Position numbers and translations under genes: made by a program. DNA of 28,029 nt from a virus, in IMG/VR virus record IMGVR_UViG_3300010885_009116, positions 1 through 28,029 of that record; one strand, 5' to 3'. The notes beneath the pieces were generated by a model. That model saw only the letters and a list, made by a program, of their open reading frames with translations. It searched no databases and was not told the origin of the DNA. Shown piece by piece: positions 18,080 to 23,646 of this stretch. Within the stretch, counting starts at the first letter, position 1. Every line of letters starts with the position of its first letter.

Positions 18080-18391
18080 CTAAATCTTGTTTAGTAATTT
18101 ATCTTCAATATAATATTTAGCATCTTTAAGATTGACAACGGGTAATAAATTTGACTCGTAGTCTTTAGATACAATATCAATAAAGTTATTTATCTTAGTA
18201 CAATTTTTATCTCTAACATACTGCCCTCTAAACCAACTATGGATAGTCATACGAGACACACCAAAGGCTTGTGCTACATAAAGAGCAGGCAGGTTAGCTT
18301 TGACACATAATTTAGCTAACTGCACACCAAGCCTTGTGGGGTCTAGCGTGGCTAGAGAACCTAAAAACTCATCACTATAAGGTCTTGCCAT
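18080..18391 (-). CDS. Helix-turn-helix DNA-binding regulator
   Basis: This 103-residue protein contains LPALYVAQAFGVSRMTIHSW at residues about 34-53, a classic HTH: scaffold helix, AFGVS turn and recognition helix RMTIHSWFRG. The upstream part (LDPTRLGVQLAKLCVKANL) fits helix 1 of a Cro/CI-like fold. The C-terminal 35 residues are charged and may dimerise. It probably binds an operator in the early region and modulates replication or early transcription. It has a good SD (AAGGA, spacer 5) that overlaps the stop of the ssDNA-binding gene, so it belongs to the same operon. The gene ends in a tandem TAG TAG (18077-18082). No partner repressor or integrase is present, so a lysogeny switch is not implied. 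Confidence 0.75.
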   Translation of the reverse strand: MARPYSDEFLGSLATLDPTRLGVQLAKLCVKANLPALYVAQAFGVSRMTIHSWFRGQYVRDKNCTKINNFIDIVSKDYESNLLPVVNLKDAKYYIEDKLLNKI

Positions 18392-18399
18392 AATTTTCC

Positions 18400-19290
18400 T
18401 TAAGATTTAGTAGACCATTTTTTCATCACATCACTTGCACTATTCATAGGTTGTGATGGAGCTTGGTTAGACTCTCTTAGGATTGGTTCAACTATGTCAA
18501 CTGCGTCTCCAACAGATTGTGTAGCTTCCGCCTGTGGTGCACTAGGTGTAACCACTTCTTCTGCCGTACTATCCGTTTGGAATACTGTTAACTTAACTGC
18601 TGATTCTGCTGCCGCAGATTTACCTTGTCTTTGCAGTACTTCAATGTCAGCTTGATTAACAGCCGCTGCAGGACTAAATAAAATCTTAGGTGTTGAAGCT
18701 TTTGCATCGAATTGCATTTTAGTAACTACACGACCAGCGCTTACATTGTTATTAGCTAACAACTGAACATAAGGTCTGAATGGATACTTACCACCTTCTT
18801 CTTTGCCGAAACATGATGTCGCAGGTAAAACTAATTGCATAACATCGCCAGCTGGGTCAGAAGGAAGTACAACTGCCATTCTCCATGATAAACGACACGC
18901 AGTACCCGTACCATTAGCACCTGAATTTTTAGCACTAAATTGACAAGTATCGCACGTTTTAGATTGAGGTGTCTTGACTTCAACATCAGGTACACGAGAG
19001 TCACTAGACCAACATGTCGGACTAATCTTTTCGCCTTCCTTGTATGATTGAGCATAGAAAGTTCTTGATGCAGTATGCGCCATCTTAACTATGATTACAT
19101 CCATATAGTTATTTTCTGACACGCTAACTTCTTTACCGCCTACAACTTTACGGAATGCTTTACCTCGAATTGAAATACGTTTACTACCTTGGTTAACGGA
19201 ACCACCCGCAACGGCTAGTGTATCTTCGTCTAGACCTGTTTGGATTAAGCCACCGCTATTTTGTAATATTACTGATAATTCTGAACTCAT
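18400..19290 (-). CDS. Probable ssDNA-binding protein with Cys/zinc segment
   Basis: The protein has 296 residues from ATG 19290, which has GGAG at spacer 6; an upstream in-frame GTG at 19302 would include the SD and is rejected. Residues about 38-60 (SKRISIRGKAFRKVVGGKEV) start a beta-barrel-like domain. A cysteine segment follows (PTCWSSDSRVPDVEV, KTCDTCQFSAK, TACRLSWRMAVVLP), probably a zinc site, then YPFRPYVQLLANN and a strand TPKILFSP. This arrangement is familiar from abundant uncharacterised phage proteins beside replication genes that are usually taken as ssDNA-binding. The C-terminal 70 residues are disordered. It would coat ssDNA for the polymerase and primase. Proof of binding is lacking, and a recombination mediator is an alternative. 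Confidence 0.55.
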   Translation of the reverse strand: MSSELSVILQNSGGLIQTGLDEDTLAVAGGSVNQGSKRISIRGKAFRKVVGGKEVSVSENNYMDVIIVKMAHTASRTFYAQSYKEGEKISPTCWSSDSRVPDVEVKTPQSKTCDTCQFSAKNSGANGTGTACRLSWRMAVVLPSDPAGDVMQLVLPATSCFGKEEGGKYPFRPYVQLLANNNVSAGRVVTKMQFDAKASTPKILFSPAAAVNQADIEVLQRQGKSAAAESAVKLTVFQTDSTAEEVVTPSAPQAEATQSVGDAVDIVEPILRESNQAPSQPMNSASDVMKKWSTKS

Positions 19291-19305
19291 ATTATTCTCC
19301 ACTAA

Positions 19306-19710
19306 TTATTTACTGGTTGGTTTGCGTACAGTTATGTTGAACTCTCTTAGGGTATTGATGCCTGGTGGCAATCCGTCATCTTGTCGAGTACTCATAAATT
19401 CTTTAAAGTTTGCATTACTAATCCGTTGTTGTAATAAATCCAATGCTTGATTCTCTAATATAAACTGTTTGAAATTATCCCAATCATTGCATACATATGT
19501 TTCTCTTAAAGACTTTATAACTGTACCACTTCCCGTTCTAACGCTTTCTGCATTTATATCGTTGCAGTAGACTAACATAGCTCTTTCTAGTTCGTCTAAA
19601 TCCGCTTTTAACTCAGCATCTTTAGCTTCAAACTGTCTGGTTATATTAGCCCTCTCTGTTCTAATAGTCAAGTAAGTTTTGACTAATTCTTCTAGATTTA
19701 AATCACTCAT
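19306..19710 (-). CDS. Conserved phage protein, coiled-coil N-terminus, replication module
   Basis: The protein has 134 residues if translation begins at ATG 19710 (MSDLNLEELVKTYL). That start has AGGAG at a 5-base spacer; more upstream in-frame starts at 19713 and 19725 sit on or before the SD. Residues 1-55 are a long charged helix (IRTERANITRQFEAKDAELK). Next comes 'ESVRTGSGTVIKSLRETYVC', then DWDNFKQFILENQALDLLQQ and the end LPPGINTLREFNITVRK. The 'Gly-Thr ... Trp-Asp-x-Phe ... LPPGINxxxE' pattern occurs in a conserved phage family found next to ssDNA-binding genes. The function is not known; a chaperone or DNA-end role is a guess. Its first 8 bases overlap the stop of the preceding 32-residue membrane protein gene (ATGAGTGA). 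Confidence 0.65.
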   Translation of the reverse strand: MSDLNLEELVKTYLTIRTERANITRQFEAKDAELKADLDELERAMLVYCNDINAESVRTGSGTVIKSLRETYVCNDWDNFKQFILENQALDLLQQRISNANFKEFMSTRQDDGLPPGINTLREFNITVRKPTSK

Positions 19711-19801
19711 CATCGCTCCTATCAACTATTAAACCAAATATACATATTGCTGCTACCCCGATTACAAATGCTACAAACATCCTAACTGCAAATGCTTCCA
19801 T
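19703..19801 (-). CDS. Tiny single-TM membrane protein (32 aa)
   Basis: This is a 33-codon ORF in the minus strand. It begins MEAFAVRMFVAFVIGVAAIC and ends FGLIVDRSDDE. Residues 4-27 form one uninterrupted hydrophobic helix with a short acidic tail. ATG 19801 overlaps the stop of the 39-residue gene by one base (TAATG) and has AAGGA at a spacer of about 7. Its TGA overlaps the next gene by 8 bases. Such tight coupling on both sides supports real translation in spite of the small size. The function is unknown. An N-out, acidic-C-in topology is possible, and it could act as an inhibitor or modulator of a host membrane process. Confidence 0.6.
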   Translation of the reverse strand: MEAFAVRMFVAFVIGVAAICIFGLIVDRSDDE

Positions 19802-19920
19802 TATCTTTTCCTTCCTTTCTTAATTTCTTTTCTAGTTTTATGTTCATACCATACTACATTTACTACTGTGATAATAAATACTACGCTTGCAATAATTGTA
19901 AACCACTTAAGGTAAATCAT
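19801..19920 (-). CDS. Tiny single-TM membrane protein (39 aa)
   Basis: This 40-codon ORF begins MIYLKWFTIIASVVFIITVV and ends with a strongly basic tail (HKTRKEIKKGRKR). There is one hydrophobic helix at residues 6-24. By the positive-inside rule the C-terminus would face the cytoplasm. ATG 19920 overlaps the preceding stop as ATGA, with AAGGA about 9 bases upstream, and the TAA overlaps the next start as TAATG. The function is unknown. Being sandwiched between two other TM micro-proteins suggests a membrane complex or a set of small host-takeover proteins, but this is inference. Confidence 0.6.
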   Translation of the reverse strand: MIYLKWFTIIASVVFIITVVNVVWYEHKTRKEIKKGRKR

Positions 19921-20102
19921 TTTTTCTTATCCTTTCCTATAATACTATCCATAATAGCTTTATTTTTTATTTTTCTATTTTGCATCTCATCTAACTCATA
20001 CAACACTTCAAACAATATTATTACTATAAATCCTACCCACCATAACCAACTTGCATGAAAGTTATATAGAAGAAAAGCTGCCATAAAGTTATTTAATATC
20101 AC
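19917..20102 (-). CDS. Small single-TM membrane protein (61 aa)
   Basis: This 61-residue protein starts at GTG 20102 (overlapping the upstream stop as GTGA), with AAGGA about 9 bases before it. The internal ATG at 20084 lacks an SD and is less likely. Residues about 7-32 (MAAFLLYNFHASWLWWVGFI then VIILF) form a hydrophobic, Trp-rich membrane segment. The remainder is charged and basic (ELDEMQNRKIKNKAIMDSII, ending KDKKK) and would be cytoplasmic. No known family is recognised. It is the first of three consecutive small membrane proteins inserted between the helicase-acidic-protein pair and the ssDNA-binding genes. A holin-like role is conceivable but the location in the early arm speaks against it. 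Confidence 0.6.
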   Translation of the reverse strand: MILNNFMAAFLLYNFHASWLWWVGFIVIILFEVLYELDEMQNRKIKNKAIMDSIIGKDKKK

Positions 20103-20338
20103 GCTTCTATTTCCTTTATAAATGCTTTGTAATCAGCTCTATCCATGTACATTCTTAATACTGCTTTTAAATGCACAACATCTTCTATTCTCTCTTGGCG
20201 TTCTTCTTCTTCATAATGTTCTGGATCACTTAAAAATTCAAGTAATAATTTAGTTTGTTCTTGTAAGTCTTCTATAACTATTTCTTGTACCTCATATTCA
20301 TCTATCTCATATTGTATATCTATTATTTTATTACTCAT
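20099..20338 (-). CDS. Small acidic helical protein, unknown
   Basis: This 79-residue protein is strongly acidic (EIDEYEVQEIVIEDLQEQTK ... DPEHYEEEERQERIEDVV) and mostly alpha-helical, with Leu/Ile spacing compatible with a coiled coil; residues 50-75 (LKAVLRMYMDRADYKAFIKE) are amphipathic. Its ATG overlaps the helicase stop as ATGA, with GGAG about 8 bases upstream, so it is coupled to the helicase. DNA mimicry or an adaptor role is possible from the charge, but no family is recognised and no function is claimed. Confidence 0.6.
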   Translation of the reverse strand: MSNKIIDIQYEIDEYEVQEIVIEDLQEQTKLLLEFLSDPEHYEEEERQERIEDVVHLKAVLRMYMDRADYKAFIKEIEA

Positions 20339-21900
20339 GCTTCTATCTCCTCTCTATATAAATCGACTAGCTTGGTATGCATATCCACTTTGCCTTGTAA
20401 CATTGAATACATCTTGCGTTCAATATCTGAACCTTGTAAGTGCACCACAGTCATCTTATTTACTTGTCCTACCCTGTCGATACGAGCTACACATTGTAAA
20501 TATGTTTCAACTGATAGTACAGGGGACCAAAACACGACGGTATCTGCACGAGTAAGAGTTACACCATGCGATGCTGACTGTGGTTGAATGATTAAGACAC
20601 GAGGGTCATCCATGGTTTGGAACCTACTAATAATACTTGAGCGGTCTGTTGCTGATACGGCTCCGTTAATAATTTCATTAGTGATACCTTTAGCATTTAA
20701 GTTTCTAGCAACGACTTCAATCGTGTGTCTGTAAGGTACAAATATAATAATCTTATTAACTGTTTCTTCTATGACTTCAAAGAGAGCGTTCATACGAGGG
20801 CTTATATCAAACTCAACTACTTCGTGCTTGTCAGTATATACTGCACCACCTGATATTTGTAATAACTTATTGACATTAGCCGCAGCATTGACCGCAGTAA
20901 TTTGTTCTCCCGCAGCTTTAATAAGCATCTCACTTCGTAGTGCCTTATAGAATTTCTCTACTTGCGGTGTCAATGGAATATCTCTTGTCTGATACATGAC
21001 GTCGGGTAAATCTAAACAATCATTTTTAGCAAACCTAATAGCGGGTTGTAATGCTTTAAAGATTTCTGTCTTAGCAGTCTTCTTCGGAACCCATTTAAAT
21101 CTAGATACTTGAGTCATGACTTTATCTCGCCATGCTGCGGTAAGTTTTGGTACTCTATGTGGACAGACTAACTTAGCTAAACCAAATGCATCAAGAGGTG
21201 ATTGAGACGCAGGTGTTCCTGTCATCATCCACAGTTTAGTAGAAGGTTTTAATATCTTAGCTAGCGTCTTCCATCGTGAGGTTGATATTGTTTTATAGGC
21301 GTTAGCTTCATCAATCACAACTAAATCAAAGTTAGCTTTCTCAATTTCTTCTCGTACGATAGCTACACCATCATAGTTAATAACTACAAACTCATAGTCG
21401 CTTTCAATAATCTTCTTACGCTTTTCTGCCGTACCATGTGCAACAGCTACAGTTCTATGCATACAAGTATTAAATACATCGCCCTGCCATGCTGAATACA
21501 TAATAGAAAGAGGGCAAATAATAAGTACACGTTTAATCTTTTTTTGTGCCATTAGATAATCGCAAGCCCATAGCACAGATGAAGTCTTACCTGTACCTGC
21601 TTCATTAAAACAGAAAGCTTTATGATTAATAGATAAAAATTCGGATGTTATTTTTTGATGGTCAAATGGTGTAAATATTCCTGGCCATTTATAATCTCTA
21701 GTGATGGGGGAAGGTAAGTTATTTCTGAATGATACTAGTTCGTTAAGCCTAGTCATTTCGTCTAAGCCCCAATAAACTAATACATCTGCGATATTGCCAC
21801 GACGCTCTAGCACTTCGCTTTTTTGTATGTTGTCTATAATTGTAGGCACTATATGTTCTGGCACTGTAAGTTTAACTGCTTGATTATTTATTATTTCCAT
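20335..21900 (-). CDS. SNF2/DEAD-like superfamily 2 helicase
   Basis: The protein has 521 residues from ATG 21900 (MEIINNQAVKL), which has AGGA at a 5-6 base spacer. The frame is open further upstream, to 21975, but that would run through the leader hairpin. In order: Q-like FDHQKITSEF, Walker A NEAGTGKTSS (102-106), motif Ia RVLIICPLSIMYSAW, motif II VVIDEANAYK (197-200 DEAN), motif III MMTGTPASQSP, then the second RecA domain with KIIIFVPYRHTIEVV, 'VLIIQPQSASHGVTL' and motif VI CVARIDRVGQVNK. This is a SNF2-type two-domain ATPase without extra domains. It probably remodels or unwinds DNA during replication or recombination. It is the first gene of its operon, downstream of the promoter candidate. 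Confidence 0.85.
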   Translation of the reverse strand: MEIINNQAVKLTVPEHIVPTIIDNIQKSEVLERRGNIADVLVYWGLDEMTRLNELVSFRNNLPSPITRDYKWPGIFTPFDHQKITSEFLSINHKAFCFNEAGTGKTSSVLWACDYLMAQKKIKRVLIICPLSIMYSAWQGDVFNTCMHRTVAVAHGTAEKRKKIIESDYEFVVINYDGVAIVREEIEKANFDLVVIDEANAYKTISTSRWKTLAKILKPSTKLWMMTGTPASQSPLDAFGLAKLVCPHRVPKLTAAWRDKVMTQVSRFKWVPKKTAKTEIFKALQPAIRFAKNDCLDLPDVMYQTRDIPLTPQVEKFYKALRSEMLIKAAGEQITAVNAAANVNKLLQISGGAVYTDKHEVVEFDISPRMNALFEVIEETVNKIIIFVPYRHTIEVVARNLNAKGITNEIINGAVSATDRSSIISRFQTMDDPRVLIIQPQSASHGVTLTRADTVVFWSPVLSVETYLQCVARIDRVGQVNKMTVVHLQGSDIERKMYSMLQGKVDMHTKLVDLYREEIEA

Positions 21901-21927
21901 CAATGTCCTAACTGAATAAAAACTAAT

Positions 21928-21942
21928 ACCCCTTACGGGGGT
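21928..21942 (-). terminator. Leader hairpin (weak terminator or attenuator)
   Basis: On the minus strand ACCCC-CGTAA-GGGGT forms a 5-bp GC-rich stem with a 5-base loop, followed by ATTAGTTTTTATT. It lies about 28 bases upstream of the helicase start codon. The T-run starts several bases after the stem, so it is a poor intrinsic terminator. It might end read-through from the upstream operon or act as an attenuator. Confidence 0.4.
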
Positions 21943-22048
21943 TAATCGGATATAACAGAGAGGGAAAGGAATCACGAGGATTGAAAGCTCACTCTATATC
22001 TGATATGGTTACACGGGTTATAACACTAGCCCCCAATGGTGCACTCAT

Positions 22049-22076
22049 ATCTTATCACCATCGTATTATATGTCAA
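22049..22076 (-). promoter_or_regulatory. Sigma70-like promoter candidate for the helicase operon
   Basis: On the minus strand, TTGACA (22076-22071) is followed after 16 bases by TAAGAT (22054-22049), a perfect -35 with a 4-of-6 -10. It begins just beyond the stop of the gene at 22080. A perfect TATAAT also abuts the TTGACA directly (22070-22065) but has no -35 at the right distance. Initiation is predicted near 22042. Confidence 0.5.
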
Positions 22077-22079
22077 GTA

Positions 22080-22391
22080 CTATTTTTTCTTGCGTTCTCT
22101 TTTACTTGTTTCTGAAACTAAGTTACCTTGAGAGTCACGTTTAAATGAGCGGTTCTTTGCAACTGATTCAATACGTAAGCCATCTTTATTTAATCCACCT
22201 TTATCAAGTGCTTTAACATGAGCTACATCTTTACCAATTCGTTTAGGTGAGCGTTTTGTTACTGTACCAGTATCTCGTTTATCAATAGCACGGCGCCCAC
22301 GTTGTCTTTCCATACGACGTTCGAGTTCACCTCTATCTTTTTGCTGTTGGTATTCTTTTTTATAAGGTCTTGCTTTATTTACATAGGCCAT
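22080..22391 (-). CDS. Basic phage protein, degenerate HNH-like
   Basis: This 103-residue, very basic protein starts at ATG 22391 behind AAAGGAG (spacer 7). Residues 1-35 are an Arg/Lys/Gln-rich helix (YQQQKDRGELERRMERQRGR). The centre reads KDVAHVKALDKGGLNKDGLR, then IESVAKNRSFKR, close to the 'D(V/I)xHxxPLxxGGxNxxxNLR ... NR' core of small phage HNH proteins. The usual first metal-side Asp is an Ala here (VAHVK) and the final His is not evident, so nuclease activity is doubtful. DNA binding is likely from charge. It could act in packaging, in recombination or as a structural HNH fold. It is the last gene before the intergenic leader. Confidence 0.5.
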   Translation of the reverse strand: MAYVNKARPYKKEYQQQKDRGELERRMERQRGRRAIDKRDTGTVTKRSPKRIGKDVAHVKALDKGGLNKDGLRIESVAKNRSFKRDSQGNLVSETSKRERKKK

Positions 22392-22416
22392 ATGTGTCTC
22401 CTTTAGCTATATTATA

Positions 22417-23073
22417 TCACCCTTTGTGGAAGTCACAGGTCTTGACTGGGCAGTATTTACATAGGGGTGTAGGGTTTGGTTGCCATGTATTCGTGTCATA
22501 TGAATTATCAAGTCTTGCTAATGTAGGTGTAAAGTGGCCCCATGATTTATCCATATCTTCTCGTTTATATTCTTCGGGTATGAATGTATTATGCATCACA
22601 AATAATAACCCTGCTTTAACCTTTTGTACTTGAGGGAAATGAGCAAACGCCATCAACGCCATAAGTCTTAACTGTTTAGGGTCGGGATATTTATTACTTC
22701 CTGTTTTATAATCTACAATATAAGCATAATCATTATCCACAATAAGCAAATCAGCGATACCTCTAACCCACCTAGTGGCTTCACCAAACGCACAAGGGGT
22801 TTTATCTTTTGTAAGAGCCATTTCATGTTCAACATATTTGTCTCCTGGGATTGCAATCAAGTCGTCTACAAAGTTTTTAAAACGTTCGTAGTTCTTAGCT
22901 AGTGCTACACCGTCTCTTACATAATCTTCTAATGCCTTGTGTACCTCTGTCCCGTAAATCATTTGAGGTGAAGGAATAGTTTTGTAGTTATTAGCTACTC
23001 TTATCTCATAGTATTTCTTAGGACAGTTTTGGTATTCTTTAAGGGCAGAATAAGACCATGTGTAATTAGCCAC
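22417..23073 (-). CDS. Cas4/RecB-like PD-(D/E)XK exonuclease with probable Fe-S cluster
   Basis: This 218-residue protein begins at GTG 23073, which overlaps the upstream TAG (TAGTG). It starts YTWSYSALKEYQNCPKKYYE, the RecB-type opening. H45 lies in GTEVHKALE, D108 in VRGIADLLIV, and D121-Y122-K123 in YIVDYKTGS, together the nuclease core; Q134 starts the QLRLMAL helix, where the usual QxxxY Tyr is Met. Cysteines C17, C205, C208 and C213 (LCKYCPVKTCDF) match the four-Cys iron-sulfur arrangement of Cas4/AddB nucleases. It probably resects DNA for phage recombination or host DNA breakdown. It is not a CRISPR gene here: no cas neighbours or repeats are present. Confidence 0.85.
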   Translation of the reverse strand: MANYTWSYSALKEYQNCPKKYYEIRVANNYKTIPSPQMIYGTEVHKALEDYVRDGVALAKNYERFKNFVDDLIAIPGDKYVEHEMALTKDKTPCAFGEATRWVRGIADLLIVDNDYAYIVDYKTGSNKYPDPKQLRLMALMAFAHFPQVQKVKAGLLFVMHNTFIPEEYKREDMDKSWGHFTPTLARLDNSYDTNTWQPNPTPLCKYCPVKTCDFHKG

Positions 23074-23255
23074 TAAACAGGAGTCCTTCTTGCAATCTCT
23101 TTTGCAATCTTGGCACGTTTCTTGCCCGCCTCTTTTACTTTATCTAACATCTCATATAAAACTTTTAGGGTTAATGCTTTAAGTCTGTCTTTACCCGTCT
23201 TTGTTTTAAGTGGGTTAGCATGTCGTTTACTCTTGTGTACTTGTTGTGTTGCCAT
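23073..23255 (-). CDS. Small basic protein, unknown
   Basis: This 60-residue, Lys/Arg-rich protein begins MATQQVHKSKRHANPLKTKT. Residues 20-55 form a likely helix (RLKALTLKVLYEMLDKVKEA then GKKRAKIAKEIARR). It lacks acidic patches, and nucleic-acid binding is the simplest reading, but no family is recognised. Its TAG overlaps the nuclease GTG by one base, suggesting co-translation and perhaps a shared task. Its ATG lies 29 bases inside the upstream gene, with GGAG about 10 bases before it. Confidence 0.55.
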   Translation of the reverse strand: MATQQVHKSKRHANPLKTKTGKDRLKALTLKVLYEMLDKVKEAGKKRAKIAKEIARRTPV

Positions 23256-23457
23256 CTTCTACAATCTCCCAATTTTTATTATGTAGAGCATTCATCTGAG
23301 TTTCACCTTCGTGAATATCTAAATGACCATCAAAGAAAAACCCATTACCTTTTAAAAAGATTTCTATGTTAGCTATCACATCTTCTAATCCATCAGCTTC
23401 AAACTCTAATTTATTTTTATAGTCTAACTCTTTCATTTCTAATTTATACTTAGCCAT
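23227..23457 (-). CDS. Small protein, unknown
   Basis: The protein has 76 residues from ATG 23457 (MAKYKLEMKELDYKNKLEFE). The frame is open further upstream (ATG 23496), but the 23457 start fits the 8-base stop/start overlap with the upstream gene, ATGGCTAA. An AGGAGAGG stretch lies about 13 bases before it. The sequence is charged, with alternating strands and a helix (DGLEDVIANIEIFLKG), then FFFDGHLDIHEGETQ. It resembles short phage proteins of an alpha/beta type but no family is named. Start choice is the main uncertainty. Confidence 0.55.
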   Translation of the reverse strand: MAKYKLEMKELDYKNKLEFEADGLEDVIANIEIFLKGNGFFFDGHLDIHEGETQMNALHNKNWEIVEDGNTTSTQE

Positions 23458-23638
23458 CTTTTTTTTGCACCTCTCCTGTTGATTTATTAAGTTCATACTC
23501 TGCTAGTTTTTGATGTGTTTCTTTATGTTCTTTTAAATGCTGCCTAAAGATTAAATCAAAGTTTTTTTCAAACATATCGCTATTAGGTTTGGATTGTATC
23601 CAGTCTCCTGTTATATCATTCTTTGATGTCTTACTCAT
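23450..23638 (-). CDS. Small charged protein, unknown
   Basis: This 62-residue protein begins MSKTSKNDITGDWIQSKPNS, then has a helix DMFEKNFDLIFRQHLKEHKE and a polar tail ending VQKKDG. ATG 23638 has AGGAG at a 5-base spacer, and that SD overlaps the stop of the oxygenase gene. The stop overlaps the next start by 8 bases. The mainly helical, hydrophilic sequence has no recognised motif. It is real by its SD and coupling; the function is open. Confidence 0.6.
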   Translation of the reverse strand: MSKTSKNDITGDWIQSKPNSDMFEKNFDLIFRQHLKEHKETHQKLAEYELNKSTGEVQKKDG

Positions 23639-23646
23639 ACCAACTC

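Larger units (their letters stand above)
21901..22079 (-). promoter_or_regulatory. 179-base intergenic leader upstream of helicase operon
   Basis: This is the longest non-coding stretch in the window. In minus-strand order it holds a TTGACA box, a predicted transcript start near 22042, a GTTATAAC palindrome (22017-22024), the inverted repeat ATATC-A-GATAT (21996-22006), a C/T-rich tract (about 21961-21976), a GC-rich hairpin (21928-21942) followed by a T-rich run, and the helicase SD. A 19-codon ORF (ATG at about 22048, MSAPLGASVITRVTISDIE) could be a leader peptide but has no good SD. The inverted repeats are possible operators for the HTH regulator at 18080; that link is inference. Confidence 0.5.

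Noticed and set aside
18080-18391. HTH protein as a lysogeny repressor
   Set aside because: No integrase, excisionase, divergent promoter pair or attachment site is visible, and the gene is embedded in the replication operon.
18831-19055. 74-codon ORF in another frame of the ssDNA-binding gene
   Set aside because: Its product is a Leu/Val/Arg-rich shadow, and it covers the conserved cysteine region of the real gene.
21901-21975. Upstream extension of the helicase to an ATG at 21975
   Set aside because: It would translate through the hairpin and T-rich leader and lacks an SD. ATG 21900 has AGGA at proper spacing and starts the conserved-looking sequence.
22417-23073. Reading the Cas4-like nuclease as part of a CRISPR-Cas system
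   Set aside because: No cas1, cas2 or effector gene and no repeat-spacer array are in the window. Stand-alone Cas4/RecB-like nucleases are common in phage replication modules.
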